NCBI RefSeq assembly: GCF_014779595.1
Contig: NZ_JACXZT010000001.1
Location: 62,001-126,000 of the forward strand
Origin: Halomonas sp. ML-15
Lineage (GTDB): Bacteria > Pseudomonadota > Gammaproteobacteria > Pseudomonadales > Halomonadaceae
Length of the DNA stretch: 64,000 nucleotides
Reading direction: 5' to 3'
Shown here: positions 17,489-26,210 of the stretch, piece by piece
Layout of the letters: each line of letters opens with the position of its first letter
Numbering within the stretch: the first letter of the stretch is position 1
Made by a program: the position numbers and the translations under genes
Notes under the pieces: generated by a model
Told to the model about the DNA's origin: nothing
Databases searched by the model: none
What the model saw: only the letters and a program-made list of their open reading frames with translations

Positions 17489-18439
17489 TTAACGCAGTAC
17501 CTTGGTCGGGTCGACGGGTTTGCCACCATGGCGCAGGTCGAACAGCAGGTCGTGGCGCTCGGTGCTGTTGCTGTAGTCGACCTGGCACACAGGTGTCCCC
17601 TGGCTCACCGACTGGCCATCGGCAACCTTGAGCTCTCCACACAGCGCATAAACGCTCTGCAGGTTGCCGTCATGATGGACGATGACCACCCGACCGAGCT
17701 GGCGCATGCTGCCGGCAAAACGCACCTGGCCGTCGGCCACCGCCTTGGCCTCGCTGCCATTCTGAGTGGCGAGCAGCATTGGCTGGAGGGTGCCGCGGTC
17801 GTCGGGGCCAAAGCGGCGCACTATGCGGTAGTCGTCCAGTGGCCACGGCCAGTTGCGGGCGCTGCTGGGCAGGTTGCCTGGGTCAGGCCGCTGGGCTGGC
17901 GGCTGGCTAGTGCTGGCACTGCTTGCAGCTGTGCCGCTGCTCCCCGAGCTGGCGGTGCCACCGTTACCCGAACTGGTGCTGGAGGTGCCGCCGCTAAGCG
18001 GCACCTGGATAAGTTGGCCGACCTGCAGGCGGTTGGCGGGTATGCTGCTGTTGGCGGACTGGACCCGGGCAGGGTTGGTGCCGAAACGTCGCGCAATGCC
18101 CGAATAGGTATCGCCGGGCCGAACTTGATAGCGGTAGGGGCCGCCAGAGGGCGCTCGCTCCCGCTGCGTCGGGACCAGCAATCGCTGGCCGACCGCCAGG
18201 CGCCGGGCATCGACGCCGGGATTAAAACGGGTCAGGCGCTCTAGCGGCACCTCGGCGCGCGCCGCGATGGCGCCCAGGGTATCGCCCCGCTGCACGGTGA
18301 TCCATTGACCATTGATGCTGTCGTGCCTCTGGGGCGACGACGAGGTGCTGGCGCAACCGGCCAGCAACCATGCCAGCAGCAGCATCAGGACGAGATGTCG
18401 AGAGTGTGGTCCTTGTCCTGCCACAGCGCGTTGATCCAT
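17489..18439 (-). CDS. LysM lipoprotein with degenerate LytM/M23 domain
   Basis: A 316-residue lipoprotein. The signal peptide ends at lipobox LLAG-C29. Two LysM repeats (about 46-90 and 103-147) bind peptidoglycan; a Ser/Gly/Thr-rich linker follows; the C-terminal domain has the LytM fold pattern but lacks the HxxxD and HxH zinc ligands, as in NlpD and EnvC. It is therefore likely an amidase activator or scaffold rather than a hydrolase. The start overlaps the acyltransferase gene by 55 bp; an internal ATG at 18385 would leave no charged n-region. Confidence 0.85.
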   Translation of the reverse strand: MDQRAVAGQGPHSRHLVLMLLLAWLLAGCASTSSSPQRHDSINGQWITVQRGDTLGAIAARAEVPLERLTRFNPGVDARRLAVGQRLLVPTQRERAPSGGPYRYQVRPGDTYSGIARRFGTNPARVQSANSSIPANRLQVGQLIQVPLSGGTSSTSSGNGGTASSGSSGTAASSASTSQPPAQRPDPGNLPSSARNWPWPLDDYRIVRRFGPDDRGTLQPMLLATQNGSEAKAVADGQVRFAGSMRQLGRVVIVHHDGNLQSVYALCGELKVADGQSVSQGTPVCQVDYSNSTERHDLLFDLRHGGKPVDPTKVLR

Positions 18440-19257
18440 GAATGGAAGCGTTCCTTGTAGTCCGGATCCTGGTGATAGTCGCCACCGGGCATCCAGTTGG
18501 GTACCTCGAGGCGCCGGATATGGCAGTGAATCAGTCCCTCGCGACCGCAGAGAAATCCCCAGAAGGTCGGGTTGGGCTTGGCATAGCTCAGGGTCGCATC
18601 GAGAATGCCGCTGAGATCGTCACCCAGGAGGCTGGCAACTTGAGCGATGCCGCCAGCCTTGGGGCGCAGCAGGTGGCGGTAGGGGCTATCTTGCGCGTCG
18701 CGCTTGGCCACTGTGAAGCGTGTTCCTTCAACGAAGTTGTAAATGGCCAGGGGCATCTGGCGGGCCCGCTCGCACATGCGCTGAGTAGCTCGGCGGTCAC
18801 GCTCGGCGAGGCCCGGGTTGCGCGCCAGCTTTGCACGGCTGTAGCGGCGCATGAACGGAAACTCCAGCGCCCACCACGCCTGGCCGACGATCGGAATCCA
18901 GATCAACTGCTGCTTGAGGAAGAAGCGCGGCATGGGGATGCGCCGGTGCAGGGCGAACTGCAGTACAAAGATATCGGTCCAGCTGCGGTGATTGGAGAGC
19001 ACCAGCCACCAGCGCTGCGGTGACAGGTCATCGGGACTGCGTATATCCAGTTGAGGCTTCAGCCAGCGCCGCATCCACCACAGGTTGGCGCCGATCCAGT
19101 TGAGTGCCACGCCGTTGAGACCTGAAAGCACCCGCAGCTTGGCCTGACGGCCAGGTGCGATCAGCTTGAGCAGGATCAGCACGAATAACGGGATGCCCCA
19201 GAATAGCGTGGTCACGATCAGCAGGAGGGCACTGACGAGTCCCTTGAGGGTCGACAT
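18385..19257 (-). CDS. Lysophospholipid acyltransferase family protein (PlsC-like)
   Basis: A 290-residue membrane acyltransferase. One N-terminal hydrophobic segment precedes the HX4D motif NHRSWTD, the PMPRFFLKQQL segment and FVEGTRFT. It resembles the E. coli YihG type, which acylates lysophosphatidic acid. GGAGG lies 9 nt before the ATG at 19257, which favours this start over one 12 codons upstream. It heads a leftward set with the LysM lipoprotein gene. Confidence 0.88.
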   Translation of the reverse strand: MSTLKGLVSALLLIVTTLFWGIPLFVLILLKLIAPGRQAKLRVLSGLNGVALNWIGANLWWMRRWLKPQLDIRSPDDLSPQRWWLVLSNHRSWTDIFVLQFALHRRIPMPRFFLKQQLIWIPIVGQAWWALEFPFMRRYSRAKLARNPGLAERDRRATQRMCERARQMPLAIYNFVEGTRFTVAKRDAQDSPYRHLLRPKAGGIAQVASLLGDDLSGILDATLSYAKPNPTFWGFLCGREGLIHCHIRRLEVPNWMPGGDYHQDPDYKERFHSWINALWQDKDHTLDISS

Positions 19258-19524
19258 GTACGGCCTCCATCCTGAACAGTGGTAAAACGCCAATCCTACT
19301 TCAAGATCAACGAGATGCCCAGCACCGGTGGCGGATGGTACAGGCCTTGGCGTCGGCGGCCTGATGGACCCAAGGCGAGTCCGCTAGTGAAAAGGTATGA
19401 CGCTTTGATGTCGAAAAACTGACCATTCTAAGAAAAGTGTCAGCGTCGTCGCACTCGTCGGCGATTGTGCAAGGACTTTGCACAGCGTTATCCACAGGAA
19501 ATGTGCATAACCTGGTGGCAGCGA
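19258..19524. other. 267-bp gap with DnaA-box cluster
   Basis: No gene is seen. The part nearest the DUF1338-like gene holds two consensus DnaA boxes and two near-matches (annotated separately). The inner part includes CTGAC and GTCAG flanking a 15-nt A-rich segment near 19420-19442. Confidence 0.5.
19466..19510. promoter_or_regulatory. DnaA-box cluster
   Basis: TTATCCACA (19488-19496, plus strand) and TTATGCACA (19502-19510, minus strand) both fit the TTATNCACA consensus and face each other across 5 bp. Immediately left, the inverted pair TGTGCAA-N5-TTGCACA (19466-19484) gives two weaker boxes. Four sites in 45 bp resemble non-origin DnaA loci such as datA or DARS. The flanking genes are not those of an origin. 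Confidence 0.6.
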
Positions 19525-20292
19525 TCAGGCGATCTCGCAGCGGGTATGCTGGGGCAGCAGCAGCTCGGCGGCGCGCTCGTGATGGCTCGGCAAGCATTTC
19601 TGGACCAGCGCCAGTCCACCAAGAGCGATGCGATGCTCATCCCCTGCGGCGAAGGCCAGGCGTCGGGAGCAGGTCGGATAGAACCGATAGTTGAGCAGTG
19701 GTGAAATCGGGAATACCCCGTGATGCCGATCGCTGCTGCCGATCAGGCCTGTCTGGCGCAGCGCCTGGTCGAGTTCACCGAGTTCATGCCCCAGACGTTC
19801 ACTGTCGAAGCCTGCATGGTGCATGCGTGGGCCCATCACCGCCAGCCAAGCCGCCAGGGGGTGTGCCGTTTCCAGCTGTTGAAATGTCTGCCAGTCGGGC
19901 ATCGGCCAGGGGCGGCCTCGGCACAGCAGATTCTGGCCTCGGCTGTCGTCGGGGTGGGCGGTTGCCACCAGCGCTTTCAGTGAGTCCGATGCGCTACGCG
20001 GCAGAGTGTTGAGCTGCAGTTCGCCGAGCACCAGCCAGGCGCCATCGTCTGGGGCGGCGAGCAGGGTGGCCAGCAAGCCGCGATCGGCCATGGCGTAGCG
20101 TTCCATCGGACGATAGCCAAAGTGCTGCAGGGTGGGCAGTAGTGAACTGGCCGCATAGCGTCCGTGATTGAGCGTGAGTAGTGCCAGATACTCGGGGGGC
20201 GCATCGATCGGCCACACCCGTAGAGCGCCAAGCTCGGGGTGGAGATGGATGTAGTCCAGCCACAGTTGTTGAAGAAATTCCTGGCGCTGCAT
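19525..20292 (-). CDS. Putative DUF1338 / HglS-related protein
   Basis: A 255-residue soluble protein. TLNHGRYAASSLLPTLQHFGYRPMERYAMADRGLLATLLAAP and AAWLAVMGPRMHHAGF resemble the vicinal-oxygen-chelate-like DUF1338 family, whose longer member HglS converts 2-oxoadipate to 2-hydroxyglutarate. The metal-ligand histidines are only partly recognisable, and the length is that of the short subgroup. The assignment is tentative and the function unknown. It stands alone on the minus strand. Confidence 0.5.
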   Translation of the reverse strand: MQRQEFLQQLWLDYIHLHPELGALRVWPIDAPPEYLALLTLNHGRYAASSLLPTLQHFGYRPMERYAMADRGLLATLLAAPDDGAWLVLGELQLNTLPRSASDSLKALVATAHPDDSRGQNLLCRGRPWPMPDWQTFQQLETAHPLAAWLAVMGPRMHHAGFDSERLGHELGELDQALRQTGLIGSSDRHHGVFPISPLLNYRFYPTCSRRLAFAAGDEHRIALGGLALVQKCLPSHHERAAELLLPQHTRCEIA

Positions 20293-20380
20293 GGTGTCCT
20301 TGGCCTCCCGCCTCGAGCATGCTTTGCAGCTGAGTATAGGCAGGTGGGCGGGGAGGCATTCAACGCGGCAAAGACGCTAA

Positions 20381-20399
20381 CGCCCGGACGTGCCGGGCG
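20381..20399 (-). terminator. Hairpin downstream of grxA
   Basis: CGCCCGG and CCGGGCG form a 7-bp stem with a 5-nt loop, 33 nt past the grxA stop; on the minus strand a T-containing stretch follows. It is a moderate terminator candidate. Confidence 0.45.
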
Positions 20400-20431
20400 C
20401 TGTGTCGCAATCGATAGGCGAAGCTGAAGCG

Positions 20432-20707
20432 TTACTGAGCCGCGGTTTCCGGCATCAGCTCGTTGTCCTTGGCGTACTGGTCGAACTCGGTAAAGCCGCC
20501 AATATGGGTCTGGTCGATAAAGATCTGCGGCACGGTATCCACCGGCTTGCCGATGGTCTTTTCCATATCGGCCTTGGTGATGCCTTCTTCATGGATATCG
20601 ACGTAGCGATAGCCGCCAATGGCACCGATATCGCTGAGCTTGTCAGCCAGCTCTTTGGCGCGTACGCAGAACGGGCAGCCGGGACGACCGAAGATCACGA
20701 CGAACAT
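20432..20707 (-). CDS. grxA: Glutaredoxin 1 (GrxA type)
   Basis: A 91-residue dithiol glutaredoxin beginning MFVVIFGRPGCPFCVRAKEL, with active-site CPFC (C11, C14), TVPQIFID and GGFTEF glutathione-binding segments. It closely resembles E. coli GrxA, including YVDIxxEGITKxD. It reduces disulfides such as ribonucleotide reductase and mixed glutathione disulfides. AAGGAG lies 7 nt before the ATG at 20707; an ATG five codons upstream would contain that ribosome binding site and is rejected. Confidence 0.93.
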   Translation of the reverse strand: MFVVIFGRPGCPFCVRAKELADKLSDIGAIGGYRYVDIHEEGITKADMEKTIGKPVDTVPQIFIDQTHIGGFTEFDQYAKDNELMPETAAQ

Positions 20708-20840
20708 AGCAACTCCTTGCAATGCAATATGAGAGATTTCTTACCTGATGATTAACTGGGCACCATTGTTTCGCAACTCGGCGCCAGATGCCAATAGCGA
20801 GTCGCTACGCTGATGATGTCGGGCCGCTATAGCGGCGAGA

Positions 20841-21647
20841 CTACTCTCCGTCAGCGCGTTTGAGCAGGTCGCACAGGGGGCGGTGAATGGCCCGACTGGC
20901 GACGACGATATGCTCGCCGTAGAGGTCGGCCGGTATGCCCCCAGGCGGAGAGTAGAGGTGCCCGGTACGCGCTCCGGCCTCGCGGGCGATCAGTACCCCG
21001 GCGGCAAAGTCCCAGGGCGATACGCTCTCGTAGTAGGCGTCGAGCCGTCCGCAGGCGACGTCGCACAGGTCGAGGGCGGCGGAGCCGTTGCGGCGGATGT
21101 CCTGACACTCGCCGAGCACGGCCTGCAGGCGGCGCATTAGTGGCGGCCGCGACTCACGGCGATAGGGGAAGCCGGTGGCCACCAGCGCCTTGTCGAGGCT
21201 GGCGCAGCGACTGGCACGGATCGGCTCGGCGTTGCACCAGGCGCCTTCGCCGCGGATGGCGCTGAAGGTCTCTCCGAGGAAGGGCGCATGTACTACGCCG
21301 AGCTGGGTCTGGCCATCCTGGCACCAGGCGATCGACACCGCGACGTGGGCCAGCCCATGGGCGAAGTTGACGGTGCCGTCGATGGGATCGACGACCCACA
21401 GCGGTCCCTTCTGCTCGATTGCGTCACGTTCAGGGGAGAGCTCTTCGGTAAGCCGCGCTTCCCCGGGAAAGGTGTTCTCGAGCCGCTCGGCAATGTGTCG
21501 ATCGACGGCCAGGTCGGTGTCGGTCACCAGCTCATGGCCCTCTTTGTAGCGCTGCTCGAAATCCTGATGACGTCGCGCGTCGCGGATCATGCGACCGGCT
21601 TCGTGAGCGATCTCGATGGCAGTATCGAGGCGGGGGGCATGGCGCAT
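20841..21647 (-). CDS. Inositol monophosphatase family protein
   Basis: A 268-residue Mg-dependent phosphatase of the IMPase/SuhB/CysQ superfamily. The metal-binding motifs are TEELSPE, WVVDPIDGTVNF and SPWDFAAGVLIAREAG. The order and length match the family. The substrate (inositol phosphate, fructose bisphosphate or another sugar phosphate) cannot be assigned. The palindrome GCCGCTATAGCGGC (20823-20836) directly after the stop may act in termination. It is divergent from the HybE-like gene. Confidence 0.88.
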   Translation of the reverse strand: MRHAPRLDTAIEIAHEAGRMIRDARRHQDFEQRYKEGHELVTDTDLAVDRHIAERLENTFPGEARLTEELSPERDAIEQKGPLWVVDPIDGTVNFAHGLAHVAVSIAWCQDGQTQLGVVHAPFLGETFSAIRGEGAWCNAEPIRASRCASLDKALVATGFPYRRESRPPLMRRLQAVLGECQDIRRNGSAALDLCDVACGRLDAYYESVSPWDFAAGVLIAREAGARTGHLYSPPGGIPADLYGEHIVVASRAIHRPLCDLLKRADGE

Positions 21648-21734
21648 GATATCTCCTTGTGCGTTGCCGGGACGAGGTGATCAGTCTACGCTGCGCGCCG
21701 GTGACGTCGCCATGATCAACAGAGGAGAGACGCC

Positions 21735-22154
21735 GTGCAGGCCTTGTCCGTGGAGCAGTACGCGCGCTTGCAACAGCTGGCGCGGGCCTATCAGCATCGC
21801 TGCGCTGCGACCATCAAGCGCCATCCAGCGCGCAACCCGCACCTGGGGGTGGATCTGCTGTGTTTTCAGCCGCTGCCCGATACTCCCGATGTGCAGGAGC
21901 TGGTGGGAGCGTTGATCACGCCGATTTCGCTGTCGCTGGCGGTGGTCAGCGTCACCCCGCTGGCACTGCGCGACGATATGCCGAGACGCTGGCTGGCGCT
22001 GCCGGGCGGCGAGTATCCCCTGGAACCGCTGGCGCTGGGTGAGAACGACGGCTTGTGGCAGTGTCCGCTGCTCGATGACCTGTCTGACCTTGCGTCCGTG
22101 CACGAGGCCAACAGGCTGGCGCAGCATCTTCTCGAACGGGTGCTGAGCGCCTGA
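21735..22154 (+). CDS. HybE-like [NiFe]-hydrogenase assembly chaperone family protein
   Basis: A 139-residue protein. The central LVGALITPISLSLAVVSVTP stretch is the core pattern of the HybE/HupJ family, chaperones that check hydrogenase small subunits before Tat export. No hydrogenase structural or maturation gene is visible anywhere in the window, so this is an orphan; it may have another client. GGAGAG precedes the ATG. It is convergent with the response-regulator gene. Confidence 0.65.
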   Translation: MQALSVEQYARLQQLARAYQHRCAATIKRHPARNPHLGVDLLCFQPLPDTPDVQELVGALITPISLSLAVVSVTPLALRDDMPRRWLALPGGEYPLEPLALGENDGLWQCPLLDDLSDLASVHEANRLAQHLLERVLSA

Positions 22155-22167
22155 TGTGGTTACGCGG

Positions 22168-22707
22168 TTAGCGGCGCACCGGGCGTTTCTGAAGCTTGCG
22201 CTGCAGGGTGCGGCGGTGCATGCCCAGGGCCCGGGCAGTGGCCGAGATATTGCCGTCATGCTCCTGGAGGACTTTCTGTATGTGCTCCCAGGTGACCCGA
22301 TTGATCGACGGTGGGTTGTCGGCCAGTTCGGTATTGGGATCGCCGCTCTGCTTGTCGAGGGCCGTCAGGATCTCGTCGGCATCGGCCGGTTTGCACAGAT
22401 AATTGACGGCTCCGAGCTTGATCGCCTCGACGGCGGTGGCGATGCTCGAATAGCCGGTCAGCACCACGACGCGGCACTCTGGCACCACATCGAGCAGTTC
22501 GGGCAGCAGCTTGAGGCCGGAGCTGTGCTCGAGCTTGAGATCCAGGGTGGCAATATCGGGCTGCTGGCGATGGGCCAGCATCAGCGCTTGCTCGGCATCG
22601 TTGGCCACCTCGACCTCGAAGCCGCGGCGCGTCATGGCACGCTGCATGACATGGCAGAACATTTCATCATCGTCGATGATCAGCAGGCGTTGCGGTTGGT
22701 CTTGCAT
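22168..22707 (-). CDS. Response regulator, RegA/RoxR/ActR type
   Basis: A 179-residue regulator with an N-terminal receiver domain (acidic pocket IDDDE, phospho-acceptor Asp in IATLDLKL, Lys in YLCKPAD) and a short C-terminal Fis-type helix-turn-helix (NISATARALGMHRRTLQRKLQKR). There is no AAA+ domain. This is the RegA/PrrA/ActR/RoxR architecture controlling redox and respiratory genes. It lies 34 nt downstream of its likely cognate kinase. Confidence 0.92.
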   Translation of the reverse strand: MQDQPQRLLIIDDDEMFCHVMQRAMTRRGFEVEVANDAEQALMLAHRQQPDIATLDLKLEHSSGLKLLPELLDVVPECRVVVLTGYSSIATAVEAIKLGAVNYLCKPADADEILTALDKQSGDPNTELADNPPSINRVTWEHIQKVLQEHDGNISATARALGMHRRTLQRKLQKRPVRR

Positions 22708-22741
22708 GCGCTTCCCTCGTCACTCGTGGTGCGGTGGTCCC

Positions 22742-24016
22742 CTAGCCCTGGCTGGTGTCCGGGCGCGGGAGTTTTACTTCGGTGAGGGTGCCGCCCTCTT
22801 CATGGTTATAGAGGCTCACGCCACCGCCGAAGCGGTTGATGGTGGCGTGGGTCAGGAATAGCCCGATGCCCATGCCTTTACTCTTGGTCGAGATGAAGGT
22901 GTCGCCGAGCTGATCGGCAATCGACATCGCCACGCCGGGGCCGTGGTCGCGAATGTCGATGATGATCTCGTCACTGTTCCAGTCGAGGCTCACGGCAATC
23001 TTCTCGGGATTGGCGTCGGCGGCGTTGTTGAGCAGGTTCGTCAGCGCCTGCTCGAGGGTGGCATCCACCGCCAGTGTTGGCATGCCGCGGCGCTCGGCGA
23101 TATCCAGCTGATGGCTGACATCGGGGCGCAGCACCAACCAGCGCTGTACCACCTGGGCCAGCCACTCGCCGGCGGGTCGCAGTTCGGGTTCGGCCAGGCG
23201 TCGTCGGTCGGCATTGGCTACCAGGTGCTGCAGTCGCGATTTGCAGGTATCGACCTGCTGGCGAAGCAGGTCGATGTCGGCGCTCAGTTGAGGATTGTCG
23301 TGAGCATCCTCCCGCATCTCGTTGAGCAGCACTGCCATGGTCGACAGCGGCGTGCCGAGCTCATGGGCGGTGCCGGCGGCCTGAGTGGCCACGGCCAGCA
23401 CCTGCTCGTTGCGCAGTGCGGCCTCACGGGTGCGCGACAGGGCCTGGTCGCGCCCTCGCAGTGCGTGGGCCATCTTGTAGATGAAGAAGGTCACCAGCCC
23501 CGCCGAAAGACCAAAGTTAAGCCACATGCCGAGTACGTGAAGGCTGATCGAGCCGGCGATGATACCGTGACTGAGTTGCGGCACCGGCTCGAAGAACAGC
23601 ATCAGGAAGGTGTAGCCGGCCATGGCAGCGCTGGCAATCAACCAGGCAAAGCGCCACGGCAGCGTCGCCGCGGCAATGGTGATCGGCACCAGGTAGTAGG
23701 TGATGAAGGGGTTGGTCGAGCCGCCGGTAAAATAGAATAGCAGCGTCAAGCCGGCCACATCGGCCAACAGGTGGAGCAGATATTCGGTGTCGGTCACCGC
23801 TCTGGGGCGGCCCAGGCGCCACCAGGTGGCGACGTTGATCAAGCCCATGGCGACAATCACGCAGATCACCGGTACCACGCGCAGCTGAAAGCCGATCACC
23901 TCGATGCCGAAGATGATGGCCGCCAGGAAGCCTGTCCAGGTGATGCCGCGGACGATGGTCAGGCGTACCAGGTTGCGATTGGGCGTCGACAGCGGAAGTG
24001 GCAGGGCGGGGTGCAT
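22742..24016 (-). CDS. Redox sensor histidine kinase, RegB/RoxS type
   Basis: A 424-residue kinase with about six N-terminal membrane segments, the RegB quinone-site motif GGSTNPF (98-104), the H-box AAGTAHELGTPLSTM with phospho-histidine H218, and HATPase N and G boxes (NLLNNAADA, KGMGIGLFL). C258 lies exactly 40 residues after H218, matching the redox-active cysteine of Rhodobacter RegB (H225/C265). It probably senses quinone-pool or thiol redox state and phosphorylates the downstream regulator. Confidence 0.92.
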   Translation of the reverse strand: MHPALPLPLSTPNRNLVRLTIVRGITWTGFLAAIIFGIEVIGFQLRVVPVICVIVAMGLINVATWWRLGRPRAVTDTEYLLHLLADVAGLTLLFYFTGGSTNPFITYYLVPITIAAATLPWRFAWLIASAAMAGYTFLMLFFEPVPQLSHGIIAGSISLHVLGMWLNFGLSAGLVTFFIYKMAHALRGRDQALSRTREAALRNEQVLAVATQAAGTAHELGTPLSTMAVLLNEMREDAHDNPQLSADIDLLRQQVDTCKSRLQHLVANADRRRLAEPELRPAGEWLAQVVQRWLVLRPDVSHQLDIAERRGMPTLAVDATLEQALTNLLNNAADANPEKIAVSLDWNSDEIIIDIRDHGPGVAMSIADQLGDTFISTKSKGMGIGLFLTHATINRFGGGVSLYNHEEGGTLTEVKLPRPDTSQG

Positions 24017-24145
24017 GGGCGCTCCGGAGATGTTCTGCTGCCATGATACCGCATCGACGCGGCCGGCTCAGCCGCTTTGGCGGCTTGTGGCCCTACTTTC
24101 AACGGCCTAGACTCAACAGCAAATGGACGACACAGGAGTGATGAG

Positions 24146-24409
24146 ATGCGCGAGGAACGGATTTCCGACGCCGAGCTGGTCGAGAGGCTCCACGAGTGTC
24201 TGGCCGGTGAGCGTGTGGTGGTGGCGAGTGAATCGGCGCGCTATCCGGCGCGGATTCAGCATGTCGGCGCCACTGGTCTCAAGGTGATTCCCGAACCGGC
24301 GCTCGAGGGTAGCCATGGGGCACCGGGGGATATCGAGGGTCACATGGTGTCATTCGGCGATATCGAGTCACTGGAACTGGGCGAAGTGCGCTTCCTGCGC
24401 GACCACTAG
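24146..24409 (+). CDS. Small conserved-looking protein of unknown function
   Basis: An 87-residue acidic soluble protein that I do not recognise. It has a helical N-terminus ([22 protein letters not shown]) followed by alternating hydrophobic residues suggesting a small beta domain ([17 protein letters not shown]). CAGGAG lies 8 nt before the ATG at 24146. It is divergent from the RegB-like kinase gene and 94 nt upstream of prfC. Codon usage matches its neighbours, so it is probably real. Confidence 0.6.
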   Translation: MREERISDAELVERLHECLAGERVVVASESARYPARIQHVGATGLKVIPEPALEGSHGAPGDIEGHMVSFGDIESLELGEVRFLRDH

Positions 24410-24503
24410 CAGCGGATGCGAGGCGCAGGCGGTATGCGTTATCATGCGCGCCACTAATGCCGCTTGCCAGATAGGCGGCCGCTCATTCGTCACAGGGCCA
24501 ATC

Positions 24504-26093
24504 ATGCCAGACACCGCCATTGCTCGCGAAGCCGAGCTGCGCCGTACCTTCGCCATTATTTCGCACCCCGACGCGGGCAAGACCACCATTACCGAGAAGC
24601 TGCTGCTGTTCGGCAATGCCATTCAGTTGGCAGGCTCGGTCAAGAGCAAGCGCGCCGAGCGCCACGCCACCTCCGACTGGATGAAGATGGAGCAGGAGCG
24701 TGGCATCTCGGTGACCACGTCGGTGATGCAGTTTCCCTATGGCGGGCGCATCGTCAATCTGCTCGATACGCCGGGCCACGAGGACTTTTCCGAGGACACC
24801 TACCGCACCCTCACTGCGGTGGACTCGGCGCTGATGGTGATCGATGGCGCCAAGGGCGTCGAGGATCGCACCATCAAGCTGATGGAGGTGTGTCGCCTGC
24901 GCACCACCCCGATCCTGACCTTTATCAACAAGATGGACCGCGACATTCGTGACCCCATCGAGGTGATGGATGAAGTGGAGACGGTACTCAATATCCAGTG
25001 TGCGCCAATGACCTGGCCGATCGGCATGGGGCGCCACTTCAAGGGCGTCTACCACCTTTATAACGATGTCATCCATCTCTACACCCAGGGCCAGGGCAGC
25101 CGTATCCCCGATGACAAGCGTATCGAGGGGCTCGACAACCCCGAGGTGGAGGCGGTACTCGGTGCCGACCAGGCCGAGGAACTGCGCATGGAAGTTGAAT
25201 TGGTGCGCGGCGCCTCCCACGAGTTCGATCTGGAGGCGTATCGCCGCGGTGAGCTGACGCCGGTCTATTTCGGCACTGCCATGGGCAATTTCGGTGTGCG
25301 CGAGATGCTCGACGGCTTCGTCGAGTTCGCCCCCGCACCGCAGCCGCGGGAGACCGATACCCGCGATGTGACGGCCCACGACGAGCGCTTCAGCGGTTTC
25401 GTTTTCAAGATCCAGGCCAATATGGACCCCAAGCATCGCGACCGGGTGGCGTTTCTGCGGGTCTGCTCCGGCAAGTATGAGAAAAACATGAAGATGCGCC
25501 ACGTGCGGATCGGCAAGGACGTCAAGATCGCCGACGCCCTGACCTTCATGGCCTCGGATAGATCGCAGGTCGAAGAGGCGTGGCCCGGCGACATCATCGG
25601 ACTGCACAACCACGGCACCATCCAGATCGGCGATACCTTTACCGTTGGCGAGAACATGCGCTTCACCGGGATCCCGCACTTTGCGCCGGAGCTATTCAAG
25701 CGCGTGCAGCTCAAGGACCCCTTGAAGATGAAGGCGCTGCAGAAGGGCCTGCAGCAGCTTTCGGAGGAGGGCGCGACCCAGGTCTTCATGCCGCTGGACA
25801 ACAACGACCAGATCGTTGGTGCGGTGGGTTCACTGCAGTTCGATGTGGTCGCCCACCGTCTCAAGGAGGAGTACAAGGTCGACTGCGTCTACGAGGCGGT
25901 CAATGTGCAGACCGCGCGCTGGATCTACTGCGACGATGCCAAGATGCTCGACGAGTTCAAGCGCAAGGCGAGCGCCAATCTGGCTCTGGACGGCGGCGGC
26001 TACCTGACCTATATCGCCCCTACGCGGGTCAATCTGCAGATGACCCAGGAGCGCTGGCCGGATATTCGCTTTGCCGCTACGCGGGAGCATTAA
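24504..26093 (+). CDS. prfC: Peptide chain release factor 3
   Basis: A 529-residue translational GTPase. The G motifs are HPDAGKTT (G1), RGISVTTS (G2), [14 protein letters not shown] (G3) and NKMDRD (G4), followed by domains II and III typical of RF3. RF3 recycles RF1/RF2 from the ribosome after peptide release. The start [20 protein letters not shown] at 24504 fits RF3 length; the open frame further upstream overlaps the preceding gene. Confidence 0.97.
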   Translation: MPDTAIAREAELRRTFAIISHPDAGKTTITEKLLLFGNAIQLAGSVKSKRAERHATSDWMKMEQERGISVTTSVMQFPYGGRIVNLLDTPGHEDFSEDTYRTLTAVDSALMVIDGAKGVEDRTIKLMEVCRLRTTPILTFINKMDRDIRDPIEVMDEVETVLNIQCAPMTWPIGMGRHFKGVYHLYNDVIHLYTQGQGSRIPDDKRIEGLDNPEVEAVLGADQAEELRMEVELVRGASHEFDLEAYRRGELTPVYFGTAMGNFGVREMLDGFVEFAPAPQPRETDTRDVTAHDERFSGFVFKIQANMDPKHRDRVAFLRVCSGKYEKNMKMRHVRIGKDVKIADALTFMASDRSQVEEAWPGDIIGLHNHGTIQIGDTFTVGENMRFTGIPHFAPELFKRVQLKDPLKMKALQKGLQQLSEEGATQVFMPLDNNDQIVGAVGSLQFDVVAHRLKEEYKVDCVYEAVNVQTARWIYCDDAKMLDEFKRKASANLALDGGGYLTYIAPTRVNLQMTQERWPDIRFAATREH

Positions 26094-26096
26094 GCG

Positions 26097-26115
26097 CTCG
26101 GCGCCCAGCGCCGAG
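26097..26115 (+). terminator. Short hairpin after prfC
   Basis: CTCGGCGC and GCGCCGAG form an 8-bp stem with a 3-nt loop, 3 nt past the prfC stop. There is no T run, so termination is only suggested. Confidence 0.4.
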
Positions 26116-26210
26116 TAGAAGTGAGCCGTGCCAGCCTGTGCGCGCGATAGGGCCGGCTAACCTTGCCGCGTACAACGCTCACACGCTGTGAACCCTTCCC
26201 TGGGCGCTCC

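Noticed and set aside
24483-25679. 398-codon frame antisense to prfC
   Set aside because: Shadow of prfC; low-complexity composition and no ribosome binding site.
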